From: a virus
IMG/VR virus record: IMGVR_UViG_3300008117_000167
Span: 1-33,774 of that record
Reading direction: 5' to 3' (one strand)
DNA length: 33,774 nt
Part shown: piece by piece, positions 1 to 8,128 of the stretch
Layout: the number at the start of each line of letters is the position of its first letter
Numbering within the stretch: position 1 is the first letter of the stretch
Program-made: the position numbers and the translations under genes
Notes under the pieces: generated by a model
What the model saw: only the letters and a program-made list of their open reading frames with translations
What the model was told of the DNA's origin: nothing
The model's database searches: none

Positions 1-114
1 CAATATGTTTTCTTGCTGATTCAATCAATTCTTGAATCAAGCTATCATCTGTATCGTATGAAATACGCATCCATGTTTTTGCATCAGTCAAACTCACAGG
101 CTCAACCACTACAT
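1..114. repeat. Terminal direct repeat, left copy (circularity)
   Basis: These 114 bases are identical to 33661-33774. The repeat lies inside a gene, and joining the ends restores that reading frame without a break. The simplest reading is that the window is a circular or circularly permuted genome with an assembly overlap, not a genome with functional physical ends. Confidence 0.97.
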
Positions 115-151
115 CTGATACAACATTTACACTATTTACTATAATTGCCAT
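1..151 (-). CDS. Head-tail connector (gp6-like), N-terminal part across the circle junction
   Basis: This is the start of the connector gene whose remainder is at 33248-33774. On the minus strand an ATG at 151-149 opens MAIIVNSVNVVSDVVVEPVS, which runs in frame through the 114-bp overlap into the part at the other end. The whole protein is about 187 residues. This start adds 14 residues to the GTG start at 33769 that the right end alone would suggest. It lies 5 bases downstream of the glycosyltransferase stop, which supports co-transcription. The sequence SLTDAKTWMRI is typical of the N terminus of phage gp6-like connectors. Confidence 0.85.
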   Translation of the reverse strand, partial: MAIIVNSVNVVSDVVVEPVSLTDAKTWMRISYDTDDSLIQELIESARKHI

Positions 152-156
152 ATTTG

Positions 157-1128
157 CTAATTGTATTTATATGCCATTTCTCGCATCCACTCCTCAAATC
201 TTTCCAGTTCGTCATTTGACGTTTGCTCTTTTGCTCTGAGATATGCTTTTCGTGATGCTGACTTATAACTCTTTTCTTCATCAATCCTACAAATGGCATT
301 AACCCATTCTTTAATGTCATCACGATTTTTGATATATATCCCTGCTTTATCACAATTTTCTTTTAACCCTGGTGTTTCAGTACAAATAACTGGTATGCCA
401 TAACACATCGCCTCAGTTGCCGTCATTCCCCACGATTCATACTTAGAAGGCATTAATAAAATCTTTGTCAATTTATATACTTCTTTGATGTTAGAAGTAT
501 TTTCATAAATAGTAACATTCGGTAAGTTTGGTATGAACTGTTCATCATAACTACCTTTTACAGCTAAAAATGATTTATTTGGTAATGCCCTTGCAATTTG
601 TTCAAAAATCTTACCACCTTTATTCTCATTTATATTAATTAAAGTGATAAAATCGTTCTCCCAAGGCTCAGTGTCAGAATTAAAAAAACTCGAATCAACG
701 GGTGGATGCAAAGTAAAGTTATCAAATTTATACCCCAATTCTTCTTTTAACCACCTTGAGTTATACACAATATGTTGATTTCTTTCTGCATTTATAATTT
801 CGGGATATGGGTAAGAATTATGAATCAAATGAAACAAAGGTTTTCTTTTCATGGCTGCATAAGATATGCTCCATTTTGTATAATCCAAATGCGTAATTAC
901 AATATTTGCCCAATTAAATAAATTCTCAATTACAGTCTGATTTGGTGGGAAAACATCAACACCATCAAAAACATAATTATTAGTTATTTTATAATGATTG
1001 GCTTGATGCAATAACACCCTAACATGATGTCCTTTGCTAATTAAGTATTTATTGATCCGATGCAGCATATATTCTGCACCGCAATTATGTTTAGGAGGAT
1101 AAAGATGTATAGAACAAAGTATATTCAT
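157..1128 (-). CDS. GT4-like glycosyltransferase (GT-B fold)
   Basis: The 323-residue protein has a GT-B architecture. The N-terminal half begins MNILCSIHLYPPKHNCGAEY, with a GG/GA-type loop of acceptor domains. The C-terminal half carries the nucleotide-sugar signature LMPSKYESWGMTATEAM followed by GIPVICTETPG, including the E-x7-E pair (ESWGMTATE) of family 4 retaining enzymes. It should transfer a sugar from an activated donor in the cytoplasm; donor and acceptor cannot be read from sequence. Its ATG overlaps the methyltransferase stop (ATGA), and the connector gene starts 5 bases after its stop, so it sits inside the virion operon. Candidate acceptors are capsid or tail proteins, or a host surface glycan. 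Confidence 0.85.
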   Translation of the reverse strand: MNILCSIHLYPPKHNCGAEYMLHRINKYLISKGHHVRVLLHQANHYKITNNYVFDGVDVFPPNQTVIENLFNWANIVITHLDYTKWSISYAAMKRKPLFHLIHNSYPYPEIINAERNQHIVYNSRWLKEELGYKFDNFTLHPPVDSSFFNSDTEPWENDFITLININENKGGKIFEQIARALPNKSFLAVKGSYDEQFIPNLPNVTIYENTSNIKEVYKLTKILLMPSKYESWGMTATEAMCYGIPVICTETPGLKENCDKAGIYIKNRDDIKEWVNAICRIDEEKSYKSASRKAYLRAKEQTSNDELERFEEWMREMAYKYN

Positions 1129-1634
1129 ATAAAGTCGTAGTTTGTGTAATATCCGTACAATTCATTACCAAAAAGTAATCTCATATATGGAAATCTCTCA
1201 ATAAAGTTTTGAGGGGTTAAATCGGGCTGCAAATGCGTTTCATGAATATTTCCACCAACCTCACCTTGTTCCATTTGATATGGAACTGCAATTAAACATT
1301 TCTTATTAACATTATGTATATATCCGAGTAAGTTTTGTGCAACTTTTAGCTCTAAATGTTCAACAACATCGCCTAAAATTAAAAAGTCATATTCGCTAAT
1401 ATCAAAATCAACTACATCTGCACAAAAAAGACGTGTATAAATAGAATGTAAGTCAAATTTCTCAATATATGGATGATATATCTCAAGTGCATCAATGCTA
1501 TCGAAATATCCTTTTAGCATTAATCCATATTTGCCTGACCCTGCACCGACATCCAAAACTTTTGCATAATGTGGGATATTCCTCATAATATGCAATTTCA
1601 CATCATTTTTAAAATAGTCGTAAGAGTATGGCAT
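1125..1634 (-). CDS. Class I SAM-dependent methyltransferase
   Basis: The 169-residue protein has motif I as VLDVGAGSGKYG near residue 26, an acidic strand-2 end (IDALEIYHPY) and a motif IV-like LILGDVVEHLE. These place it in the Rossmann-fold methyltransferases of the Methyltransf_11/23 type often found with sugar-modifying genes. It ends in an ATGA overlap with the glycosyltransferase, so the two are translationally coupled and probably act on the same glycan or target. It lacks the DPPY/NPPF motif of N6-adenine or N4-cytosine DNA methylases, so DNA modification is unlikely. Its ATG falls directly after the T-tract of a terminator hairpin, which suggests low expression by read-through from the capsid gene. 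Confidence 0.8.
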   Translation of the reverse strand: MPYSYDYFKNDVKLHIMRNIPHYAKVLDVGAGSGKYGLMLKGYFDSIDALEIYHPYIEKFDLHSIYTRLFCADVVDFDISEYDFLILGDVVEHLELKVAQNLLGYIHNVNKKCLIAVPYQMEQGEVGGNIHETHLQPDLTPQNFIERFPYMRLLFGNELYGYYTNYDFI

Positions 1635-1665
1635 AATAAAAAATAAGGGGGATTTTCACCCCCTT
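1635..1665 (-). terminator. Intrinsic terminator after the capsid gene
   Basis: On the minus strand the stem AAGGGGG / CCCCCTT (plus 645-651 and 659-665, loop 652-658) is followed by a T-rich tract (plus 1635-1644). It lies 20 bases beyond the capsid stop and abuts the methyltransferase ATG. It should cut most capsid transcripts and lower expression of the downstream genes. Confidence 0.85.
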
Positions 1666-1685
1666 TCGGTTATATCTAACACAAA

Positions 1686-2861
1686 TTAGATTGCACCGTA
1701 AATAGCCGCAGTAGGCTGGAATTGCAACAATTCACATCTTGCCTCACAACGGAAAGTGATCAAGTTCTTAATGAAATCGTCTTGGTCAAATTCAGTTGAA
1801 CGAACAGACAAACCTGACTGCTGTGCAATTGAATATTTGCTTGTGTCCATAACATAAGCCTTAGAAGCTGTAACAAGAGAATGAGGAACAACTGGAATAC
1901 CCATGATCCTTACATTACCATTGTTATCAATTGTAAGACCGCCAGGAACACTATAAGAACCACCAGAAGGCAAAGTCTTGAGAACCGCAGCCCAACCAGC
2001 AAATGTGGTCAAGATTAAGTTTGCATTCCAGTTAGCAGAACCCAACTGAGCAACGTAATCAATGAACTTCTCAGCAGTGTTTGCACCAGAGCTTACACCA
2101 GCAGTTGCAGAAGATGCAATTGCGTTAAGGTAGTAAGTATCTTCTGCTTTTTGGAAATCTTCAATCAAAGAAGACTGCAAATAAGACTGAAGGAAAGGAA
2201 GATCATCAATCATCTGACGGCTAACTTTTGCGTAACCAGCGATGAAAGAAAGAGCAGTGTTTACAACTGTTACATCGTAATCAACTTGTGCCTTACCTGA
2301 ACCTTCAGTTTGCTTACCAAAAGAACCTTCACCAACAGGGCTGTTTCCACGAGGGAAAGATACAGAACCAGTCGCAACTGGAAGAATGTTAAATACTGAA
2401 CGCAAATGAGGGTTAACATAAGACCTCATATAAGCATTATCAGCATAAGATACATAAACACTACCAGTAAGGTTTGTACCTTCGGTCATAACTTGTACTG
2501 CTTTAAGATCAAGATCAGCAGCAAATCCTTTACCACCGCTTTTTACAGCAGATTTGATGTCGTTCCAACCTTTCTCAACAGAAGCACCAATCGCATTTTT
2601 GATGTCCATGATATGCTCTGAATAAGAAGTTGCAACTTTCTTCTCAACACCAGAAGCCAAACGGCCATAAGCAGCTTTTGCTTCAAGAACTTCTGCTCTT
2701 GCTTCTTCAAGACTCTTATTTGTCTTAACGATGCTTTCGTTGATTTGCTCAACTTTGCTTTCGAATTGTTTTGCAGCTTTTTCTGTTACGGCAGCTACTT
2801 CCGCTTTTTGTTCTGCCAACTTAGCTTCAAGGGCAGTTTCAAATTGTTTCAAATTTTCCAT
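1686..2861 (-). CDS. Major capsid protein, HK97 fold, with N-terminal scaffold-like segment
   Basis: The 391-residue protein begins with about 110 residues of charged, Ala/Glu/Lys-rich predicted coiled coil, like the HK97 gp5 delta domain that acts as an internal scaffold and is removed by the prohead protease. The HK97-fold shell domain follows, with features such as SVFNILPVATGSVSFPRG (N-arm and E-loop region) and AEDTYYLNAI (spine helix). The protease gene ends 5 bases upstream, as in HK97-type head cassettes. The mature form probably begins around residues 115-125; the exact cleavage point is inference. Codon use looks less AT-biased than in most neighbours, which fits strong expression. 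The start AACAAAATG has an A-rich leader. Confidence 0.93.
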   Translation of the reverse strand: MENLKQFETALEAKLAEQKAEVAAVTEKAAKQFESKVEQINESIVKTNKSLEEARAEVLEAKAAYGRLASGVEKKVATSYSEHIMDIKNAIGASVEKGWNDIKSAVKSGGKGFAADLDLKAVQVMTEGTNLTGSVYVSYADNAYMRSYVNPHLRSVFNILPVATGSVSFPRGNSPVGEGSFGKQTEGSGKAQVDYDVTVVNTALSFIAGYAKVSRQMIDDLPFLQSYLQSSLIEDFQKAEDTYYLNAIASSATAGVSSGANTAEKFIDYVAQLGSANWNANLILTTFAGWAAVLKTLPSGGSYSVPGGLTIDNNGNVRIMGIPVVPHSLVTASKAYVMDTSKYSIAQQSGLSVRSTEFDQDDFIKNLITFRCEARCELLQFQPTAAIYGAI

Positions 2862-2866
2862 TTTGT

Positions 2867-4006
2867 TTAGAATTTATTTATTATACTTATTAATGATTGC
2901 TCAAACTCTGCATTATCATCCTTTTGCTGCATAGGTGCTTCCGCTGCCAATGTGCTACTTGTTTGCATCTGTTCCACAGTTTGTGCAAGTTGTTTAACCT
3001 TAATTAGGCAAAGATCAATTGTTTCATCAGAAACATCAGAATCTCTGATAAATTTCTCAAATGCTTTAATCTGATCTTGTATCTTCTCTATATTTTTCAT
3101 TCCTTTCATACCGATAAGTGGTGTGTTCTCGTTTGCACCCCAAGCAGTAAGTGATGAACCTTCAAAAAGCATTACATCAAAAATCTCATTCGCCTCACTA
3201 CCTTTTTGCTCTCTCAAAGTCTTAAATCCAATAGAATGTTCACCAATTAGGCCACTCTCTACCATCTTAATAAAATCCTTACCAAGTTGATGTGTTCCAA
3301 TCTTAGATTCATAATAAAGACCGTAATTGTCTTCTTTAAGAGTTGTAAGTTTCCCCAAAGGTTGTGATGGGTTATGATTAAGCAAGTGCTTAATTCTTTG
3401 CTTACCTTCTACTCCCCAATCTTGGATTGATCTTTTAAATGCTCCTGGCATTATAATATCCCCATCTGTATCCATCATTCCAAATGCAGAAAAGTAACCA
3501 GCTACTACTCCGCTTTTAGCATCAACATCTTTAACTTGCAAGTCAAAAGACTTATAATTGTATATCATACTTTTACTTTTATTTTTATCTATTTGTTCCA
3601 ATTTTCTTATTGCCCAATTTATACCAGCATCGCCACCCCAAGCATCCCACATAAGACCGCCACAACCTTCAGAATAAGGCACATCTTTATGTTGTTGATG
3701 CCTTTTAAATGATGCCATCCTTGCAATGGTATCTCTACTTAACTTCTCACGATTTGCCAGTTGTCTTGCTCTTGTCCAGCCAACTGATGTCCCACAATCA
3801 CTTCCATTCTCCTCTTTATACTTTATTGCTCTTTTTGCGTTATTACTCGCTGCTTCAGGATAATCATTATAAGTCATCTCCTTTGTTTCATCAGCCTCTT
3901 GTGCTAAATAAGCTACATAGGCTCTTTCAGCAGATTCTTCTGAATTATACATACACTCACCATCCCCAATCCTATATTTTCCGTTTTCGCATCTTGTAAC
4001 TGGCAT
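2867..4006 (-). CDS. Prohead maturation protease (HK97 family) with extra N-terminal domains
   Basis: The 379-residue protein has three parts. Residues 1-35 form a small phage domain (TRCENGKYRIGDGECMY) often seen beside capsid genes. Residues 50-138 form a second module with SVGWTRARQLANREKLS, IARMASFKRH and GCGGLMWDAWGGDAG, which I recognise as a recurrent phage domain of unknown role. Residues 150-295 are the S78-type protease: candidate catalytic residues are H211 in HNPSQPLG, S258 in EHSIGF and an acidic residue near 282. The C terminus (300-379) is a predicted coiled coil. It should process the capsid delta domain and itself. HK97 gp4 is about 225 residues, so this is much longer than usual. 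Confidence 0.88.
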   Translation of the reverse strand: MPVTRCENGKYRIGDGECMYNSEESAERAYVAYLAQEADETKEMTYNDYPEAASNNAKRAIKYKEENGSDCGTSVGWTRARQLANREKLSRDTIARMASFKRHQQHKDVPYSEGCGGLMWDAWGGDAGINWAIRKLEQIDKNKSKSMIYNYKSFDLQVKDVDAKSGVVAGYFSAFGMMDTDGDIIMPGAFKRSIQDWGVEGKQRIKHLLNHNPSQPLGKLTTLKEDNYGLYYESKIGTHQLGKDFIKMVESGLIGEHSIGFKTLREQKGSEANEIFDVMLFEGSSLTAWGANENTPLIGMKGMKNIEKIQDQIKAFEKFIRDSDVSDETIDLCLIKVKQLAQTVEQMQTSSTLAAEAPMQQKDDNAEFEQSLISIINKF

Positions 4007-4837
4007 CTATTTATTTTTTCTTATTAATTTACCATTAGAATCTCTCCTACCTTCAAAACCAACTGTACAACGACAATTGATGCTAAATCCTGCTGGTGTT
4101 GTAGGATCACCAGGGAATCCTGACAATACCAAATCACCTTTCTTTCCAGTTGATGTAAAGTCTTCATCCCATCCTACTTTTTGACCATTCATACTAACAT
4201 GATCATATTGGTCTTTAGGTATTCTTCTTGTCCTCGCATCAACTCTGCTAATCCAAATCTTATCTACTATAAAGTCATGCTGATCAGCAGCCAACATCGA
4301 AGCATAGTTACTTGCTCTCATCACTTCCGTTCTCACAATCCTTCTTGCTCTCATTGCACTATATCCATTCTCTCTATCATCAAGAATTAATTTTACAATC
4401 TCTTCAACACTTAGTCCCTCATCAAGACCTTTTGCTAAAATATCTTGCAACTTAGCTTTCGTTGTTTGCGTCATCTCTGATACTAACAAAAAGCCATATT
4501 GCACCAAAAATTCTACTGCCTTTTGCACCCACTCACTATTAAACATGGATGCACTTGCCTTTTGATTATTTATTGCAATTGCTCTATAAACTGCATTACC
4601 AAAAATCACTGCTGCTTCTTTATATAACTTGTTCATGATTTTCATCATGTCCTCACTCCAAGCATAGCTACCCATTTTTGACAATGCACCTCTTGCACCA
4701 AATTCTTTTAGATCAGATGCAAACTGCTTTAAATCTTTTCTTATTGCCGCATTAAACAAAGAACTATACTTTATATCAAGTTGCCTCCTCAGTCGTTCCA
4801 CCTTCAACCAATATTCCCTTTGCTGCGTTGCGTTCAT
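4007..4837 (-). CDS. Mu gpF-like minor head protein
   Basis: The 276-residue protein has a helical N-terminal region (MNATQQREYWLKVERLRRQ) and the MuF C-terminal domain. Visible elements are IVRTEVMRASNYA, WISRVDARTRR followed by a DxxDH motif, MNGQKV, FPGDPTTPAGF and the closing NCRC. The family is thought to act in head morphogenesis or to be packaged in the capsid near the portal. It starts 20 bases after the portal stop and ends directly before the protease gene, the usual portal-MuF-protease-capsid order. No toxin domain is fused at the C terminus. Confidence 0.88.
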   Translation of the reverse strand: MNATQQREYWLKVERLRRQLDIKYSSLFNAAIRKDLKQFASDLKEFGARGALSKMGSYAWSEDMMKIMNKLYKEAAVIFGNAVYRAIAINNQKASASMFNSEWVQKAVEFLVQYGFLLVSEMTQTTKAKLQDILAKGLDEGLSVEEIVKLILDDRENGYSAMRARRIVRTEVMRASNYASMLAADQHDFIVDKIWISRVDARTRRIPKDQYDHVSMNGQKVGWDEDFTSTGKKGDLVLSGFPGDPTTPAGFSINCRCTVGFEGRRDSNGKLIRKNK

Positions 4838-4997
4838 CAGTTAGTTTTCGTTTATAGCTATTCCTCGCTGCGATACGCATTGCCTGTTCCGTACGGCACG
4901 TTCTCTCTGTCGGAATCTTCGGAAACCTCTCCATCACCATTTGCCATATCTCCTCGTCCGTTGTCGTTGCTACTATCATCATCATTGTTTTGGTCAT
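4776..4997 (-). CDS. Possible overlapping small ORF across the portal/MuF junction
   Basis: This 73-residue reading frame covers the last 140 bases of the portal gene and the first 62 bases of the MuF gene in another frame. Its central part, DEEIWQMVMERFPKIPTER followed by CRTEQAMRIAARNSYKRKL, looks like a compact, protein-like helical sequence. In the same place the portal frame is a low-complexity Asp/Asn/Ser-rich tail. Either frame could be incidental. I list it because the amino-acid pattern is better than expected of a shadow. Its function is unknown. Confidence 0.3.
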   Translation of the reverse strand: MTKTMMMIVATTTDEEIWQMVMERFPKIPTERTCRTEQAMRIAARNSYKRKLTDERNAAKGILVEGGTTEEAT

Positions 4998-6351
4998 CAG
5001 ATGGGATGCTGAGGTCCATCATCACTTGCTCAAGTGGAACAATGCTATTGTTCACATAAGAATGCTCATAGATGCCACCTTTTTCTTCATAGTTCATCGC
5101 AACTCGCTTCTCGTCAAATGTTAACCAGTTGGCATCACGCAATATCCTACTCATCCTCTCCATGTCTTGCTGCAACTCAGGAAGTGCTGTAATATCAAAG
5201 TCTATATAAACATCTTCATCAAATGCAGGTACAAGCCATTTATTAAGTTCATCTCTTAATGAACAACACATTGGCACAATCGTGTTTGTCATCAAATCAC
5301 GAAGGGCATTTTGATAGTTATTGTAACTTGTGCTTGATGTATCAAATAGTACCGATGGCATACCAAATACACGACACCATTGCTGCAAACTCATCGTCAT
5401 TGTCTTAACCAAGTCCATGTCAACTGAACTTAGTCCAAAGTTTAAATAGTCCCATGGTGTTTGCAACACTCCTATCTTACCTTTATTGTCAACACCATTA
5501 ATGTCATCATTAACGGCTCTTTTTATTATACCAGCTTGTTCAATTGTAAACGTAGGCACATTTGTACCAATCGGCTTAGGTGTAATTGCACCCTTTGCTC
5601 CACCATTGGCAGCCATCATCGCAGAAGCATCCGCTGCATTGTTACTCATCCGCAAAGTCTTGTATGCAGACTTTAATGGTGATACTCCACGCAGATGCGA
5701 TCTTGTTACATCATTGAACTCTGGGTTCCATGTTTTCCATTGGCAGACTTGCTCTTTTGGAATATTAATACCTTGGCCAACCATAAGTTTATAACCAAGG
5801 ATATTATACAAGTCTTTCGGATCGGGATAAATATCTAAAAATTGTGTTGGCAACACATTTAATTCAACGAACTTGGTTCCTTTCACATTGCCATTATTAC
5901 CATAAATATTTCCCTCACCACTCAAATACCTATAACCAAACAAATTTTCCAAGAATTGATCTTGTGATTGCGATCTGTTCGGATTCTCTAAAAGTTTCGC
6001 AAGTGGGCTGTTCATCACAACATTCTCACTATACGCATTTTTTCTTTGTATCAATGCTTGTTCAAACGCACCTTTGAATTGAATACCTTTAGAAAGGTTT
6101 TTATATTTCATTAGTGCTGTTCTTCCCTTCTCTGTATTGTTTAACTTATAAACGTACCAAGGAATAGATGCAGACTTTCTCGCCAAGAATGTTACAATAG
6201 CATAAACATCAGCATTACCTAAGTAACCTTCTCTGACATAACTTTCCGTATTGTAATCTTGAAGAACTGCACCATTAATTCCTTTCATCGGTGCGGTATA
6301 TGTAACTGTTGGATCTAAACCTTTTTTTCTAAATATGTCGAATAATCCCAT
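4858..6351 (-). CDS. Portal protein (HK97/SPP1-type)
   Basis: The 497-residue protein should form the dodecameric ring at the DNA-entry vertex. HK97-family features are the N-terminal GNADVYAIVTFLARKSASIP, the NRSQSQDQFLENLFGYRYL region, a gapped proline-rich stretch NVLPTQFLDIYPDP, and the tunnel-region MSLQQWCRVFGMPSVLFD. The C terminus is an Asp/Asn/Ser-rich acidic tail (about residues 440-497) without obvious conservation. It starts 5 bases after the terminase stop. Length is normal for the family. Confidence 0.92.
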   Translation of the reverse strand: MGLFDIFRKKGLDPTVTYTAPMKGINGAVLQDYNTESYVREGYLGNADVYAIVTFLARKSASIPWYVYKLNNTEKGRTALMKYKNLSKGIQFKGAFEQALIQRKNAYSENVVMNSPLAKLLENPNRSQSQDQFLENLFGYRYLSGEGNIYGNNGNVKGTKFVELNVLPTQFLDIYPDPKDLYNILGYKLMVGQGINIPKEQVCQWKTWNPEFNDVTRSHLRGVSPLKSAYKTLRMSNNAADASAMMAANGGAKGAITPKPIGTNVPTFTIEQAGIIKRAVNDDINGVDNKGKIGVLQTPWDYLNFGLSSVDMDLVKTMTMSLQQWCRVFGMPSVLFDTSSTSYNNYQNALRDLMTNTIVPMCCSLRDELNKWLVPAFDEDVYIDFDITALPELQQDMERMSRILRDANWLTFDEKRVAMNYEEKGGIYEHSYVNNSIVPLEQVMMDLSIPSDDQNNDDDSSNDNGRGDMANGDGEVSEDSDRENVPYGTGNAYRSEE

Positions 6352-6356
6352 TTTGT

Positions 6357-7502
6357 TTATATTGCCCCCCAGGTAACTGAAGGAATTGTTAGCTTACTAA
6401 ATATAGCATATCTCATCGCATCAATTGCGTGATCTGAAAATTTTACAGGCATATCCAATTTATTTCCATTCCTATCCGTTTTCCACCGATAACTCTTTAG
6501 TTCCTTTAACAAATTTAAGGAATCTTGGTGAATTGTCAAAGGTGTGCCTTTTACTGTCCTAATACCCTCCGTTACATCCTTATTAGCTGGTTTCGCATTA
6601 AACCCATTTCTAACAAGTTCCTCAATCGTTTTCGGCTCTGCCGCATCACAATATATCTCATCGTAACTACCAAGTCCCATCTGTTTTAATTTGTCAACCA
6701 AGTCGTTTGTCGTTAGCCTTGTTTCGTAAAGCAATTCCTGTACATAAGCCACTCCATCGTTAAATATTACCTTTACTAATGATGATGGATTATTAAACCC
6801 AAAATCAAGTCCATACACCACCTCACCCTCCTCGGGCATATTCTCCGTTGTCCTATGATGCGTAAAGATCAAATCTTGCGACAATCCCCTCTCACCCAAG
6901 CCATATATTTGCCAGTAGTTTGGATCGGCATCTTTTAACCTACTTAACTCGTCAACTAACTCTTTCGGCAAAAATGGATTATCTAAAAATGTCGTAATAT
7001 GAAAATCGGCATCATCCCTCGGAATCACATTGTCATAAATCCACGAACTCACATCAGATGGGTTATAGTCTATCACAATCTTGCCCTCAGTACGCATAAT
7101 TAACTGCATCCACGCCTCATAACTCAATTCATTCGCCTCATTGCAGAAAAGATAGTTTCTTGCCCTACCCCTTATCTTTTGCGGTTGATCAGCACTCACA
7201 AACTCAATAATATTGCCATTTAATGAGTAAATCTGATCGGTTTTGTTGTGATTATCCTCGGAATATATACCAAGTTTTGATAAAATATCAATAAAATCAC
7301 GCAAAACAGTACCTTTTATACTCGGAAGCGATTGCCTTACCACCGTTAAGGTCTTACCATTCTCTTGAAGTAACTTGACAATGAACCAAATTAGAATATT
7401 ATAAGTTTTACCACTTCTTGAACCACCTTGCATCACAGTTATACGCTTCTTACTGTCCTCAAGCAGTTCGTAAACCTTATTTGTTTGCAGTTTAGCATTC
7501 AT
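6357..7502 (-). CDS. terL: Terminase large subunit
   Basis: The 381-residue protein is the ATP-driven packaging motor and nuclease. Walker A is MQGGSRSGKTYN (about residues 24-35), the Walker B-like strand is FCNEANEL, and the nuclease domain opens with VYGLDFGFNNPSS, with later acidic positions in EIYCDAAEP and KFSDHAIDAMRYA. This pattern matches PBSX-like/Terminase_3-type large subunits, and the length is at the short end of the family. The portal gene follows after 5 bases. The upstream gap to the small-subunit candidate is unusually long for this packed genome. Confidence 0.93.
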   Translation of the reverse strand: MNAKLQTNKVYELLEDSKKRITVMQGGSRSGKTYNILIWFIVKLLQENGKTLTVVRQSLPSIKGTVLRDFIDILSKLGIYSEDNHNKTDQIYSLNGNIIEFVSADQPQKIRGRARNYLFCNEANELSYEAWMQLIMRTEGKIVIDYNPSDVSSWIYDNVIPRDDADFHITTFLDNPFLPKELVDELSRLKDADPNYWQIYGLGERGLSQDLIFTHHRTTENMPEEGEVVYGLDFGFNNPSSLVKVIFNDGVAYVQELLYETRLTTNDLVDKLKQMGLGSYDEIYCDAAEPKTIEELVRNGFNAKPANKDVTEGIRTVKGTPLTIHQDSLNLLKELKSYRWKTDRNGNKLDMPVKFSDHAIDAMRYAIFSKLTIPSVTWGAI

Positions 7503-7789
7503 AGAAAAAATTAAAAATTGAAATCGGTTTTTCAGTTTGAAAAGTAGGTATAAAAAGGGGCCATACTTTTATTTAAGTTTTTTTATAACAATTAGTTTAA
7601 CTGATATCACTCAGTTCGACTTATGTCGGGGCGGTCGGTTCGGCGCCCTTAAAGTACCCCCCTACATTGTTAACGCACTATTCAGGTCAACCATGGCGAA
7701 AATACGTCTTATAACATTTATTATGTTAAGTAGCCACTTTGTCATACACATAAAGGGTTGATATTCAACCCCTCCCCTACCCTACCATA
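7503..7789. other. 287-base gap between terS and terL; candidate packaging region
   Basis: No convincing gene is visible here, although all neighbours overlap or nearly touch. The gap contains the most GC-rich patch I noticed in the genome (about 7625-7672, with CGGGGCGGTCGGTTCGGCGC), an imperfect hairpin near 7708-7730 and a perfect 7-bp hairpin at 7755-7771. Placement between the terminase subunits makes it a reasonable candidate for cos/pac or for a regulatory leader of terL. No TAnnTTTG box is visible on the minus strand. Function is inference. Confidence 0.4.
7755..7771 (-). terminator. Perfect hairpin downstream of terS, possible weak terminator
   Basis: GGGTTGA / TCAACCC with a 3-base loop begins 19 bases past the terS stop. 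On the minus strand it is followed only by TTTATGTGT, so it would be a weak terminator, a processing site or a protein-binding palindrome. Confidence 0.4.
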
Positions 7790-8128
7790 TTAAGCTACCT
7801 TTGTCAGTTCAACGGGTTGCGGCTTGACCACCTCAACACTAACCTGATTTAGTTGGCCCTCTATTTTGTTTTCAATTTTCTGTGTTGGTAAGCCAATAAA
7901 ATATTGACAGAATAACTGGATGGCCTTCATATCCTTTTCCATTATCTTTTCCCTTAATGCATTGAAGGCCGCTTCGGCCATTGGCTCCAGTTTGGCAATG
8001 ATCTCCTCCTCCTGCATCCTTCGCTTCCTTCCTCCTCCTTCCCTCTTTCCTCCCCAGGATGTGACAGGCTTCCCAGTTTTGCGGCTGATCCTTTGCGGCT
8101 GTTCCTTGGTTTTTCCTTGGCTATCCAT
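7790..8128 (-). CDS. terS: Putative terminase small subunit
   Basis: The 112-residue basic protein begins with a Gly/Arg-rich region (TSWGGKREGGGRKRRMQEEE) like those at the N termini of many TerS-like proteins. A helical segment with IAKLEPMAEAAFNALREK and AIQLFCQYFIGLPTQKIE follows, plausible for oligomerisation. TerS binds the packaging site and presents DNA to TerL. Support is position (next gene before terL on the same strand), size and composition; no signature motif proves it. It overlaps the preceding small gene by 8 bases. Confidence 0.65.
   Translation of the reverse strand: MDSQGKTKEQPQRISRKTGKPVTSWGGKREGGGRKRRMQEEEIIAKLEPMAEAAFNALREKIMEKDMKAIQLFCQYFIGLPTQKIENKIEGQLNQVSVEVVKPQPVELTKVA

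Noticed and set aside
1-114. Functional direct terminal repeat as physical genome ends
   Set aside because: A 114-base repeat inside a coding gene is more simply an assembly overlap of a circular contig; sequence alone cannot show physical ends.
132-353. 73-residue minus-strand ORF in the glycosyltransferase gene
   Set aside because: It is an alternative frame of a clearly conserved gene, with no leader.
1125-1634. DNA methyltransferase (anti-restriction)
   Set aside because: No D/N-P-P-Y/F or cytosine-5 motifs; coupling to a glycosyltransferase favours glycan O-methylation.
7537-7761. Plus-strand 74-residue ORF between terS and terL
   Set aside because: It lacks a promoter and A/C-rich leader, is antisense to the transcript and its composition changes across the GC-rich patch.
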